Assembly: GCA_964514395.1 (NCBI GenBank)
Contig: CAZEQK010000010.1
Location: 19,500 to 83,499 of the forward strand
Reading direction: 5' to 3'
DNA: 64,000 bases
Source of the DNA: CAZEQK01 sp964514395
GTDB taxonomy: Bacteria; Bacillota; Bacilli; Tepidibacillales; Tepidibacillaceae
Shown: positions 8,543 to 17,781 of the stretch, in pieces
How the letters are laid out: every line of letters begins with the position of its first letter
Numbering within the stretch: position 1 is the first letter of the stretch
Notes under the pieces: model-generated
What the model saw: the letters and a program-made list of their open reading frames with translations, nothing else
The model's database searches: none
Told to the model about the DNA's origin: nothing
Made by a program: the position numbers and the translations under genes

Positions 8543-9731
8543 AGATATGCTTTCTCAAGATGAAATTGATGCTTTATTGAAGCAAAATAATCTGGAGAGT
8601 AATAAAGATGTTAGTCATGATCAAGAAAGTGAAAGAACTGTACAATTGGATGATTTTATATCGGCATTTGAGCAGGATGCAATCGGCGAAATTAGTAACA
8701 TATCATTTGGAAGTGCATCTACAGCGTTATCTTCTCTTCTTGGTCTAAAGGTAGATATCACAACGCCAACATTAATATTGGTGAAAAGAGAAAATTTGCA
8801 TGAATATTTTCCATCACCACATGTTGCTATTCATGTTCAATATACAAAAGGATTCAAGGGTATTAATTTATTTGTAATGAAAGCAGATGATGCGAAAGTT
8901 ATCGCAGATTTAATGTTGGGTGGCACAGGTGAGGAAGTTAAAGCTGGGGAACTAAATGATATGGATATAAGTGCTGTACAGGAAGCGATGAATCAAATGA
9001 TGGGTTCCGCTGCGACTTCGATGTCAACTATTTTCAATACACCAGTCAATATTTCACCACCTGGGGTCGATATATTAAATATTTCCAATGGTAAAGGAGA
9101 AGAGAAGATTCCTGATGATGTGATGATACTTGTCTCTTTTAAATTGAAAGTAGGGACTTTAATAGATTCAAATATCATGCAGTTGGTATCGATTCCATTT
9201 GCTAAGGAACTGGTGAGTAAACTGTTGGGTACAGAGGAAGAAGATGAACAAATAAAAGAAAATGTTCAAGAAGAGAAATTATATAAAGAAGAAGTTGCAG
9301 CAACAATGGTAGAAAATAAAGAAACAAATGTACGAATAGAGAATGTCTCTGCTACAAATGGCGGTCCGAATAATTATCAAGAGTTGAGCAAATCTGTTAA
9401 TCCAAATGTAAATGTACAAAAGGCTCAGTTTGGAAACTTTAATTTTCCAGATGATAATAACAGACTCCTCGACCCAAATTTAGGATTATTAATGGATATA
9501 CCTTTGCAAATTACAGTAGAGCTTGGAAGAACGAAAAAATTAATTAAGGATATTCTAGAATTATCACAGGGTTCTATTATTGAGTTAGATAAGCTAGCAG
9601 GTGAACCTGTCGATATATTTGCAAATAATAAATTAATTGCAAAAGGAGAAGTTGTTGTTATTGACGAAAATTTTGGAGTAAGGATTACTGATATTATCAG
9701 TCAATATGATAGAGTTAAAAAACTACAGTAA
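8535..9731 (+). CDS. fliY: Flagellar motor switch phosphatase FliY
   Basis: FliY is the Gram-positive switch protein that combines a CheY-P phosphatase (CheC-like) with a FliN-like C-terminal domain. Residues 1-15 contain LSQDEIDALLKQ, the CheY-binding peptide. Two phosphatase signatures are visible: EISNISFGSASTAL and EAMNQMMGSAATSM. A variable acidic linker follows, and the C-terminal domain has LGRTKKLIKDILELSQGSII. Length (398 residues) is close to the Bacillus protein. It is translationally coupled to fliM by an 8-base overlap and followed by cheY. Confidence 0.95.
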   Translation: MNRDMLSQDEIDALLKQNNLESNKDVSHDQESERTVQLDDFISAFEQDAIGEISNISFGSASTALSSLLGLKVDITTPTLILVKRENLHEYFPSPHVAIHVQYTKGFKGINLFVMKADDAKVIADLMLGGTGEEVKAGELNDMDISAVQEAMNQMMGSAATSMSTIFNTPVNISPPGVDILNISNGKGEEKIPDDVMILVSFKLKVGTLIDSNIMQLVSIPFAKELVSKLLGTEEEDEQIKENVQEEKLYKEEVAATMVENKETNVRIENVSATNGGPNNYQELSKSVNPNVNVQKAQFGNFNFPDDNNRLLDPNLGLLMDIPLQITVELGRTKKLIKDILELSQGSIIELDKLAGEPVDIFANNKLIAKGEVVVIDENFGVRITDIISQYDRVKKLQ

Positions 9732-9758
9732 TAGTATTTTATGAGAGGAGAAATATGG

Positions 9759-10121
9759 ATGGGTAAAACTATATTAATCGTAGACGACGCTGCATTTATG
9801 AGAATGATGATTAAAGAAATCTTAACAAAAAATGGATTCGATGTAATAGGGGAAGCAAGTGACGGAGCTGAGGCTGTAGAGAAATACGGTGAATTAAATC
9901 CAGATTTAGTGACGATGGATATTACCATGCCAGAAATGGATGGAATCACTGCATTGAAAAAAATAAAGGATACTGATCCAAATGCGAAAATAATTATGTG
10001 CTCCGCGATGGGACAACAAGCGATGGTTATTGATGCCATTCAAGCTGGTGCAAAGGATTTTATCGTTAAACCATTTCAAGCTGATCGAGTAATAGAAGCA
10101 ATTACAAAAGCATTAGGATAG
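9759..10121 (+). CDS. cheY: Chemotaxis response regulator CheY
   Basis: This is a single-domain receiver of 120 residues. The acidic pair is D9-D10, the phosphoacceptor is D54 (VTMDITMPEMDG), the conserved Ser/Thr position is S82 and the lysine is K104 (VKPF). CheY-P binds FliM/FliY to change motor bias and is dephosphorylated by FliY and CheC, both encoded here. I choose ATG 9759 because GAGGAG ends 8 bases upstream; the in-frame ATG 9741 would precede the ribosome site. Confidence 0.95.
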   Translation: MGKTILIVDDAAFMRMMIKEILTKNGFDVIGEASDGAEAVEKYGELNPDLVTMDITMPEMDGITALKKIKDTDPNAKIIMCSAMGQQAMVIDAIQAGAKDFIVKPFQADRVIEAITKALG

Positions 10122-10131
10122 GATGTTCATC

Positions 10132-10674
10132 ATGAGATTATTTTTGTCATTAATATTTCTACTCTCTATACCTCTTAAATATGTATTTGCTGAAAAGAAT
10201 TCAGGGATAGATAATATGGGAGAGTCTGGATTGATAATAGAAGTTATTGTATATTTAGCATTGGTCTTATTCTTAATTTATTTACTATTTTGGCTCTTAA
10301 AGAAGAATAGATCTATTATAAAGTCGAATGTTTTTAATCATCTAGGAGGATTATCATTAGGACAGAATAAATCTATTCAAATCGTTGAAATAGGGAATAA
10401 AATATATATTCTCGGTATTGGTGATAATATCAATTTAGTGAACATTATTGAGAACAATGATGATTTGGATTACATAAAAGAATCTATTGATTATTATCAA
10501 AATAAAAATGGTAAATTGACTGATTGGCTGAAACGTAAATTCTCATTTAATAAAAAAAATAATTTTCAGAGTCAATTTGAAAATGAATTAACTGAAAAAA
10601 TTGAGCAATTAAAGGATAAACGAACACAGTCAGTTAATCAGCTATTTGATGAAAATTCTGAAAGGAATAACTAG
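10132..10674 (+). CDS. fliO: Flagellar biosynthesis protein FliO (FliZ of Bacillus)
   Basis: FliO helps assemble the FliP export-gate ring. The product is about 180 residues. It has an N-terminal signal-like hydrophobic stretch ending near VFAEKN, a second membrane segment (about residues 35-56), and a cytoplasmic domain with the FliO pattern LGGLSLGQNKSIQIVEIGNK. The tail is charged. ATG 10132 has AGGA 8 bases upstream; ATG 10123 just after the cheY stop is the alternative. The position between cheY and fliP is canonical. Confidence 0.88.
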   Translation: MRLFLSLIFLLSIPLKYVFAEKNSGIDNMGESGLIIEVIVYLALVLFLIYLLFWLLKKNRSIIKSNVFNHLGGLSLGQNKSIQIVEIGNKIYILGIGDNINLVNIIENNDDLDYIKESIDYYQNKNGKLTDWLKRKFSFNKKNNFQSQFENELTEKIEQLKDKRTQSVNQLFDENSERNN

Positions 10675-10682
10675 GGATCATC

Positions 10683-11444
10683 ATGAAGAAATATAAAATT
10701 TTAATGATTGTAGGCATATTGGTATTTTACATCTTACCTTTTGTTGTACATGCTCAACCAAATAATGTTGTCATACCAGGATTAAACTTGCAGGTTAATT
10801 CTTCAAATAACCCACAAAGTGTATTTAGTTCTATTCAATTAATTATTATATTAACTGTTTTGTCATTAGCACCTGCTTTTTTAATATTAATGACTAGTTT
10901 TACTAGAATTGTAATAGTATTGTCCTTTGTGAGAAATGCCTTGGCAACTCAACAAATGCCACCAAATCAAGTAATCATTGGTTTAGCCTTATTCTTAACA
11001 TTATTTGTAATGGGGCCAACACTATCTGATGTAAATCAAAATGCCTTACAGCCATATTTAAATGGGAGTATTGATCAAACACAGGCTCTAGACGCTGCAG
11101 CAAAACCTTTCAAGCATTTCATGATAAAACAAACACGAGAAAAGGATTTGCTTTTATTTTTGAATTATTCAAATGAAAAAAAACCAAAAAACGTTGAAGA
11201 TATTTCTTTAAAGATTCTAGTACCTGCTTTTACTATAAGCGAATTAAAAACTGCTTTTATGATGGGATTTATGATTTTTATACCCTTTTTAATCATTGAT
11301 ATGGTTGTGGCTAGTACACTCATGGCAATGGGGATGATGATGCTACCACCAGTAATGATTTCCTTACCTTTTAAAATATTATTATTTATCATGGTAGACG
11401 GTTGGTATTTGATTGTGAAATCTTTATTGGAAAGCTTTCATTAG
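10683..11444 (+). CDS. fliP: Flagellar export gate protein FliP
   Basis: FliP forms the core of the flagellar type III export gate with FliQ and FliR. It has 253 residues. There is a cleavable-type signal peptide (residues 1-24), then four membrane segments. Conserved FliP stretches include TSFTRIVIVLSFVRNALATQ and FMMGFMIFIPFLIIDMVV. Its order with fliQ, fliR, flhB and flhA is the standard export block. Confidence 0.97.
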   Translation: MKKYKILMIVGILVFYILPFVVHAQPNNVVIPGLNLQVNSSNNPQSVFSSIQLIIILTVLSLAPAFLILMTSFTRIVIVLSFVRNALATQQMPPNQVIIGLALFLTLFVMGPTLSDVNQNALQPYLNGSIDQTQALDAAAKPFKHFMIKQTREKDLLLFLNYSNEKKPKNVEDISLKILVPAFTISELKTAFMMGFMIFIPFLIIDMVVASTLMAMGMMMLPPVMISLPFKILLFIMVDGWYLIVKSLLESFH

Positions 11445-11455
11445 GAGTGTAAAAC

Positions 11456-11722
11456 ATGTCTCAAAACTTTGTTATTCAACTTTTTGGTAAAGCTATATAT
11501 ACCATATTAATTGTTTCGGCGCCGATGCTTGGGTTAGGACTGCTTGTGGGTCTTTTAGTTAGTATTTTTCAAGCGACTACTCAAATTCAGGAACAGACTT
11601 TAGCATTTATTCCTAAAATAGTAGCTGTTTTATTATCCATTGTTTTATTTGGTCCTTGGATGCTTTCCCATTTAATAGATTTTACAATAGCTATTTTTAA
11701 TCAATTGAGCTCTTTAAGTTAG
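11456..11722 (+). CDS. fliQ: Flagellar export gate protein FliQ
   Basis: The 88-residue FliQ has two membrane helices. Family marks are LLVGLLVSIFQATTQIQEQT followed by LAFIPKIVAV. It packs around FliP in the export gate. AGGAG lies about 8 bases upstream of the ATG, and fliP and fliR flank it closely. Confidence 0.97.
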   Translation: MSQNFVIQLFGKAIYTILIVSAPMLGLGLLVGLLVSIFQATTQIQEQTLAFIPKIVAVLLSIVLFGPWMLSHLIDFTIAIFNQLSSLS

Positions 11723-11735
11723 ACTGGTGAACCCT

Positions 11736-12509
11736 ATGATTGATAACACAAATATTTATATTTTCTTGTTAATTCTTGTTCGTATGTCGACCTTCATCAT
11801 TGTCGCACCTATTTTTTCATCAAGAGGAATACCGGCTTATATTAAGATAGGACTTGCTTTATTTTTATCATTATTAATATTACCTGTCATTTCTATAAAT
11901 AGGACGATGAGTTTAGATGGTAACTACATCATTTATGTGATTGAGGAAGCGATGATAGGTCTATCCATCGGTTTTATGGGACAGTTAATATTTACAGCAA
12001 TACAGGTTGCAGGTTCATTTATCGATTTGCAGGTTGGGTTTGCACTAGCTAATGTCATTGATCCGCAAACCGGCATCCAAAGTCCAATTACTGGTAACTT
12101 TAAGTATACTTTTGCAGTCTTGTTATTTCTTGTTTTAAATATTCACCATCTTTTTATTGGGGCTATTATTTCTAGTTTTCATACCTTACCTATTACAGGT
12201 GAATGGTTCAGTAAAATAAATAGTGAACCAATTATGATGTTGGTTGTAGCAACTTTTTCACAAATGTTTGTATTAGCTTTTAAAATTGCAGCACCAATAA
12301 TTATTACTTTATTACTAACAGATATTGCACTAGGTATTGTTGCTAGAACGGTACCTCAATTGAATGTTTTCGTAGTTGGGATGCCATTGAAAATTTTTAT
12401 ACTGTATTTTATTTTTATCATTATTGCTAGTGGCTTAATATATATCTTTAAAGATTTATTTGGAGCGATGATTGCTTCGATTAAACAATTTATAGATTTA
12501 ATGGGGTAA
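11736..12509 (+). CDS. fliR: Flagellar export gate protein FliR
   Basis: FliR completes the FliPQR gate. The product is about 257 residues with six to seven membrane helices. Family features include the N-terminal LVRMSTFIIVAPIFSSRGIP, a mid-protein GQLIFTAIQVAGSFIDLQVG and LLLTDIALGIVARTVPQLNV. I prefer ATG 11736, with GGTGA just upstream; the in-frame GTG 11727 is part of that site. flhB starts 5 bases after its stop. Confidence 0.96.
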   Translation: MIDNTNIYIFLLILVRMSTFIIVAPIFSSRGIPAYIKIGLALFLSLLILPVISINRTMSLDGNYIIYVIEEAMIGLSIGFMGQLIFTAIQVAGSFIDLQVGFALANVIDPQTGIQSPITGNFKYTFAVLLFLVLNIHHLFIGAIISSFHTLPITGEWFSKINSEPIMMLVVATFSQMFVLAFKIAAPIIITLLLTDIALGIVARTVPQLNVFVVGMPLKIFILYFIFIIIASGLIYIFKDLFGAMIASIKQFIDLMG

Positions 12510-12514
12510 ATAGT

Positions 12515-13603
12515 ATGGCAACCTTAAAAATGAACCTTCAATATTTTGCGGGTGAGAAAACAGAAAAAGCAACGCCAAGAAAAAGACAAGATACTCGAAA
12601 AAAAGGACAGGTTGCAAAATCAAATGAATTACCCTCAGCAATTATTTTTTTATTCATGTTTATCTTGTTTTATGTATTAGGATCTAGTATTTCACAAAAC
12701 TTTATTAATTTATATAAAAAAATATTTACCAAATACCTCGTTTATCAAGTTACTGTTTCAAATATTAGATTGGTATTTCTTGATATTCTGAGCAGCATTG
12801 TATGGGTAATATTCCCTATTTTTGCAGTAGCATTGGTTGGCGCATTAGCAGGAAATCTCATACAGGTAGGCTTTTTGATTACAGGAGAACCGCTAAAGGT
12901 GAAGTTGAACAAATTAAATCCTATTGAAGGAGCTAAGAAGATTTTTTCAACGAAAGCCCTAATAGAGTTAGCAAAATCATTATTAAAAATAACAATTGTT
13001 GGATATATAGCATTTTCAGTAATTTGGTCAGAAAAATCCACCTTAATTGCATTGTATCATTATAATTTATCTGACATATTGGCTTTTAGTGGGAGTTTAA
13101 TATTACAAGTCGGCCTAAAAACATCTATTTTATTAATTATATTAGCTTTATTGGATTATCTTTATCAAAGGTACGAACATGAAAAGAATATTAAAATGTC
13201 TAAGCAGGACATCAAAGACGAACATAAGAAAACAGAAGGAGACCCATTAATTAAAAGTAAGATTAAAGAGAGACAACGACAAATGGCTATGAGTCGAATG
13301 ATGCAATCTGTTCCTGAAGCAGATGTTATCATTACGAACCCTACACATTTTGCGGTTGCAATCATGTATAAACCCAAGGAGATGGGTGCTCCGCAGGTTG
13401 TAGCAAAGGGAATGGATTATATAGCTTTAAAAATAAAAGAGGTTGCGAAGGAAAATGACATTAGTACTGTTGAAAATAGATGGTTAGCAAGAACGCTTTA
13501 TCATCAAGTAGAAATTGGTGATTCGATTCCAGCAGATTTATTCCAAGCTGTTGCAGAAGTACTTGCTTATGTATACAAAATTAAAGGCTTAGCAAAATCA
13601 TAG
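12515..13603 (+). CDS. flhB: Flagellar export switch protein FlhB
   Basis: FlhB controls substrate specificity of the export apparatus and interacts with FliK. The N-terminal domain (to about residue 215) has four membrane segments. The cytoplasmic C-terminal domain carries the autocleavage motif NPTH at residues 275-278 (ITNPTHFAVAIMY). The early segment KTEKATPRKRQDTRKKGQVA is also diagnostic. Length (362) is normal. Confidence 0.97.
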   Translation: MATLKMNLQYFAGEKTEKATPRKRQDTRKKGQVAKSNELPSAIIFLFMFILFYVLGSSISQNFINLYKKIFTKYLVYQVTVSNIRLVFLDILSSIVWVIFPIFAVALVGALAGNLIQVGFLITGEPLKVKLNKLNPIEGAKKIFSTKALIELAKSLLKITIVGYIAFSVIWSEKSTLIALYHYNLSDILAFSGSLILQVGLKTSILLIILALLDYLYQRYEHEKNIKMSKQDIKDEHKKTEGDPLIKSKIKERQRQMAMSRMMQSVPEADVIITNPTHFAVAIMYKPKEMGAPQVVAKGMDYIALKIKEVAKENDISTVENRWLARTLYHQVEIGDSIPADLFQAVAEVLAYVYKIKGLAKS

Positions 13604-13622
13604 TTTATTGTAGGTGAAAAAG

Positions 13623-15659
13623 GTGAACCAGATAAGACAAGTCATAGTTCCATTTGCAGTAGTACTTATAGTAATGATGATGGTACTTCCGTTACCGCCA
13701 GTATTATTGAGTTTTCTCTTAATAATTAATATTTCATTATCTCTAATTATAATATTAGTTGCTATGTTTACGAAAGATTCCTTAGAGTTTTCAATTTTTC
13801 CTTCATTGCTATTAATAACCACCTTATTTCGTCTATCTCTAAATGTATCTACTACTAGATCTATTTTAACAAATGGGGATGCTGGTGATGTAATTAGAGC
13901 ATTTGGTGATTTTGTAGTTAATGGACAGCCGGTAGTGGGATTTGTAGTCTTTATCATACTTGTTATTATACAATTTGTTGTTATTACGAAGGGATCAGAA
14001 CGTGTTGCAGAAGTGGCAGCCCGTTTTACACTGGATGCAATGCCTGGTAAACAAATGAGTATCGATGCAGATCTGAATGCAGGATTAATTAATGAACTGG
14101 ATGCAAGAGAAAGAAGAAGAAACATTGAAAGGGAAGCAGATTTTTATGGTGCAATGGATGGTGCTAGTAAATTTGTTAAAGGTGACGCCATTGCAGGAAT
14201 TATTATTTTAATTATCAATGTTATTGGTGGTCTTATTATTGGAATGGTGAATTTCAATTTATCTATTGGTGAATCAGCAACAAAATTCACCTTACTCTCC
14301 ATTGGTGATGGTTTAGTTAGTCAGATACCTGCTCTATTAATATCGACGGCAACTGGAATTATTGTGACACGAGCAGCATCTGATGGAAATCTGAGTGAAG
14401 ATATCAGTAAGCAACTATTAAATTACCCTAGATTATTATATATAGTAGCAGGAACCATTACGTTACTAGGATTATTTACTCCAATCCATCTCACGACGGT
14501 AATGCCTGTAGCAGGATTATTAGGCTTCGGGGGCTATAGAATGCAACAGATAAAGATAAAGGAACAAGTGTTATCTGAACACATGACAGAGGATGAAGAA
14601 ATAGAACAGGTAAGAAGCCCAGAAAATGTGATTCAATTATTAAATGTAGATCCGATTGAATTTGAATTTGGCTATGGATTAATTCCCTTGGCTGATGCAG
14701 ATCAAGGTGGGGATTTACTTGACCGAGTCATTATGATAAGAAGACAAATCGCATTAGAATTAGGTTTGATGGTGCCCGTAATCAGAATTCGTGATAATAT
14801 TCAATTAAAACCTAATGAATATATTATTAAAATAAAAGGAAATAAGGTCGCTGACGGCGAAATTTTATTAAATCACTATTTAGCAATGAATGCTGGATTA
14901 GATAACGATGAAATAACTGGTATAGAAACAACAGAACCAGCCTTTGGCTTACCTGCTTTATGGATTAATGAAGAAATGAGAGAAAAAGCAGAAATGACTG
15001 GTTACACTGTGGTAGATGCACCTTCAGTGGTAGCTACACACTTGACTGAGATTATTAAAAAGTATTCTAGTGAATTATTAGGTAGACAAGAAGTGAAAAC
15101 ATTAGTGGATCATTTAAAAGAGTCTCAATCTGCATTAGTGGATGAACTTATACCAAATCTATTAAATATAGGTGAAATTCAAAAGGTATTAGCTAATTTA
15201 TTAAGTGAAAAGGTATCCATTAGAAATTTAGTGACTATATTTGAGACATTAGCAGATTCAGCAGTATATTCTAAGGACCCAATGGTACTTACTGAGTATG
15301 CTAGACAGGCACTATCTAGACAATTAACATTACAATATACAGAACCGAACCAACCATTAAAAGTAATTACAGTTGGTCCTTCATTAGAGAAAAAAATTTC
15401 TGATAGCGTTCAGCAATCAGAACAAGGGAGCTATGTAGCATTAGACCCAAATGTATCACAGATTATATATCGTAAATTAAGCGAGGAAGTAAATCGTCTA
15501 TTACAGGTAGGACAGCAAGCAATAATCTTAACCTCACCAATGACTAGAATATATTTAAGACAACTAATTGAACGTGTGATGCCTGATGTACCTGTGCTTT
15601 CTTATAATGAATTAGAACCACATGTTGAAGTACAAAGTGTAGGAGTGGTGAATATATAA
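13623..15659 (+). CDS. flhA: Flagellar export protein FlhA
   Basis: FlhA is the large export-gate subunit: about eight N-terminal membrane helices (to about residue 320) and a cytoplasmic domain that forms a nonameric ring docking chaperone-substrate complexes. The conserved FHIPEP-family signature is visible around FTKDSLEFSIFPSLLLITTL, with RLSLNVSTTRSIL following, and the family TLDAMPGKQMSIDADLNAG segment is intact. GTG 13623 is preferred since AGGTG lies 6 bases before it, giving 678 residues; GTG 13614 is possible. Its TAA overlaps the flhF ATG. Confidence 0.96.
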   Translation: MNQIRQVIVPFAVVLIVMMMVLPLPPVLLSFLLIINISLSLIIILVAMFTKDSLEFSIFPSLLLITTLFRLSLNVSTTRSILTNGDAGDVIRAFGDFVVNGQPVVGFVVFIILVIIQFVVITKGSERVAEVAARFTLDAMPGKQMSIDADLNAGLINELDARERRRNIEREADFYGAMDGASKFVKGDAIAGIIILIINVIGGLIIGMVNFNLSIGESATKFTLLSIGDGLVSQIPALLISTATGIIVTRAASDGNLSEDISKQLLNYPRLLYIVAGTITLLGLFTPIHLTTVMPVAGLLGFGGYRMQQIKIKEQVLSEHMTEDEEIEQVRSPENVIQLLNVDPIEFEFGYGLIPLADADQGGDLLDRVIMIRRQIALELGLMVPVIRIRDNIQLKPNEYIIKIKGNKVADGEILLNHYLAMNAGLDNDEITGIETTEPAFGLPALWINEEMREKAEMTGYTVVDAPSVVATHLTEIIKKYSSELLGRQEVKTLVDHLKESQSALVDELIPNLLNIGEIQKVLANLLSEKVSIRNLVTIFETLADSAVYSKDPMVLTEYARQALSRQLTLQYTEPNQPLKVITVGPSLEKKISDSVQQSEQGSYVALDPNVSQIIYRKLSEEVNRLLQVGQQAIILTSPMTRIYLRQLIERVMPDVPVLSYNELEPHVEVQSVGVVNI

Positions 15660-16882
15660 TGAAAGTAAAAAAATATATTGTTGATTCATTGCCAAAGGCT
15701 ATGGCACAAATTAAGGTGGATTTAGGAAACGATGCAATGATCTTACATACAAAAAAAATCAAAACTGGTGGCTTTTTAGGGCTATTTAGGAAGGAAAAAA
15801 TAGAGGTTATTGCTGCAGTAGACAATACTACTAATAAACAAATAGCTACTTCACAAGCTGCTAATCATTCTATTAGCAAATCAAATACTGAAAAGGCAAT
15901 TAAGTCTTATAATAATAACGCTTATCAGAATACTAGATCTTCTAATTCTACTATAGCTAATGATTACCCAAAAAAAGTAGAAACTCAATTAAATAGAGGT
16001 AAAGAAGAGAGTACAAGTGCTCTTTCAGCTGAAGTAAGTGAAATTAAAAAAATGATGATAAAAATGATGATAAACCAATCTGATAGCACAAATGTTCAAA
16101 ACTATCAGAAAAATGTTAAACTAATTTATGAAAGATTAATCAAACAAGGTGTAAAAGAAGAGGTTGTTCAGAATATTATTGAAAATGTTTTAAACAGAAA
16201 TGAAGAACGTATAGATAGCATAGATATGTGGCAGGTTGTAAAAGAGCAAATCATACATAAATTTAAAGCTAATGGTGCAAACAGAGAAATAGATACTGAT
16301 GTGAAGGTTGTTCATTTTGTCGGACCAACTGGAGTAGGTAAAACGACGACAATTGCTAAGCTTGCTGCAGAAAAAGTATTAAAACAAAAGAAAAAAATAG
16401 CCTTTATCACGGCTGATACATATAGAATAGGTGCAGTTGATCAATTGAGGACCTATGCAGAAATATTACATGCTCCGATAGAAGTTGTTTTTTCTCCTCA
16501 AGACACTCATAAAGCGATTGAAAAATTAAGTAGCTACGACTTAATACTGATGGATACAGCTGGTAGAAATTATCATAATGATATGTATATATCTGAATTA
16601 AATAATATTTTGACAAAAACGGTAAAAAGCACTACTTACTTAGTGGTAAGTTTAACTCATAAGTATGAAGATATGCTATCAATATTAGAACAATTTAAAA
16701 AGATAAATATCGATAAAGTATTATTTACTAAATTTGATGAAACTTTAACTTATGGATCAATGTTAAATATTATGACAATGTTCCCATATGAAGCTTCTTA
16801 TGTCACACATGGACAAAATGTACCTGATGATATCGAAGTATTTAACGAAGAGAAAATGGCAAGAGCTATATTGGGGGTTTAA
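15659..16882 (+). CDS. flhF: Signal recognition particle-like GTPase FlhF
   Basis: FlhF is a membrane-associated GTPase that helps place flagella. The product is 407 residues. The N-terminal B domain has a polar low-complexity stretch (about residues 55-140). The N and G domains follow, with the P-loop GPTGVGKTT at residues 222-230 and further G motifs DTYRIGAVDQLRTYAEI and MDTAGRNYHND. It is followed directly by its regulator flhG. Confidence 0.96.
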   Translation: MKVKKYIVDSLPKAMAQIKVDLGNDAMILHTKKIKTGGFLGLFRKEKIEVIAAVDNTTNKQIATSQAANHSISKSNTEKAIKSYNNNAYQNTRSSNSTIANDYPKKVETQLNRGKEESTSALSAEVSEIKKMMIKMMINQSDSTNVQNYQKNVKLIYERLIKQGVKEEVVQNIIENVLNRNEERIDSIDMWQVVKEQIIHKFKANGANREIDTDVKVVHFVGPTGVGKTTTIAKLAAEKVLKQKKKIAFITADTYRIGAVDQLRTYAEILHAPIEVVFSPQDTHKAIEKLSSYDLILMDTAGRNYHNDMYISELNNILTKTVKSTTYLVVSLTHKYEDMLSILEQFKKINIDKVLFTKFDETLTYGSMLNIMTMFPYEASYVTHGQNVPDDIEVFNEEKMARAILGV

Positions 16883-16888
16883 ATAAAA

Positions 16889-17770
16889 ATGGTGTATGAT
16901 CAGGCTGCTGGATTAAGAAGAAAAGTTGAGATGAATGGAGAAAGCAATAATCCAACAAAAGTGATAACAATCACTAGTGGAAAAGGTGGGGTGGGAAAAT
17001 CAAATGTAACCCTTAATTTTGCGCTTGCTCTTTTAGAAAGTGGATTAAAACCTGTAATATTAGATGCAGATATGGGCTTAGCAAATATTGATGTATTGAT
17101 GGGAGTTGCACCAAAATATAGTTTAATTGATATGCTCCAAGATAATTTGAAAATTTGGGATGTAATGGAGAAAGGACCTAATGGTCTTGAATTTATTGCA
17201 GGTGGTTCAGACCTTGAAAATATCTTAGAGCTTAAGAAAAATAATTTACCATATTTATTTGATCAATTATTACTATTAAACGGCTATGTAGATACTATTC
17301 TAATAGATACAGGGGCAGGATTGAATCATGATTCGCTAAAATTTATTCTTTCATCTGATGAGGTATTCTTAATTACAACGACAGAGCCGACATCCATTAC
17401 CGATACATATGCAATGATAAAAATGATCCAATCAAAGAAAAAGGACTTAAAAATTAATCTAGTAATCAATCAGGTGGCTAGTGAACAAGAAGGCTTTAGC
17501 ACTTCAGATCGCATCAAATTAGTTTCTAAAAGATTTTTAAATTATGAAATAAATCTATTAGGATTTGTATTTGCAGATGAAGCCGTAACAAAGGCCGTAA
17601 AAAAACAAGAGCCTTTTTATTTATCATATCCAAATAGTAAAGCAACAAAAAGTATAAAGCTTCTAGTCGAAGCATATAGAAATGATCTTTTAAGCAATCA
17701 AAGCAATCAATCTCAGTCAAATGGAGTAAAATCATTTTTAGAAAAAATGTCATTTTGGATACGAAAATAG
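16889..17770 (+). CDS. flhG: MinD-like flagellar number regulator FlhG (YlxH)
   Basis: FlhG is a MinD/ParA-type ATPase that activates FlhF GTPase and regulates flagellar number and C-ring assembly. The N-terminal activator motif DQAAGLR is at residues 4-10. The deviant Walker A GKGGVGKS is at residues 31-38, and the second motif is ILDADMGLANIDVLMG. The C-terminus (SFLEKMSFWIRK) is basic and amphipathic, consistent with a membrane-targeting helix. Length is 293 residues. Confidence 0.95.
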   Translation: MVYDQAAGLRRKVEMNGESNNPTKVITITSGKGGVGKSNVTLNFALALLESGLKPVILDADMGLANIDVLMGVAPKYSLIDMLQDNLKIWDVMEKGPNGLEFIAGGSDLENILELKKNNLPYLFDQLLLLNGYVDTILIDTGAGLNHDSLKFILSSDEVFLITTTEPTSITDTYAMIKMIQSKKKDLKINLVINQVASEQEGFSTSDRIKLVSKRFLNYEINLLGFVFADEAVTKAVKKQEPFYLSYPNSKATKSIKLLVEAYRNDLLSNQSNQSQSNGVKSFLEKMSFWIRK

Positions 17771-17781
17771 AGGTGATCTAG

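Noticed and set aside
9741..9758. Extended N-terminus for CheY from ATG 9741
   Set aside because: It would lie before the GAGGAG ribosome site and would add six residues not seen in the CheY family.
9701..10039. Minus-strand open frame opposite cheY
   Set aside because: It covers the conserved receiver domain of CheY on the other strand; a typical antisense shadow.
13598..14125. Long minus-strand open frame (175 codons) opposite flhA
   Set aside because: It is antisense to the conserved membrane part of FlhA, is hydrophobic only because of the complementary strand, and has no ribosome site or family pattern.
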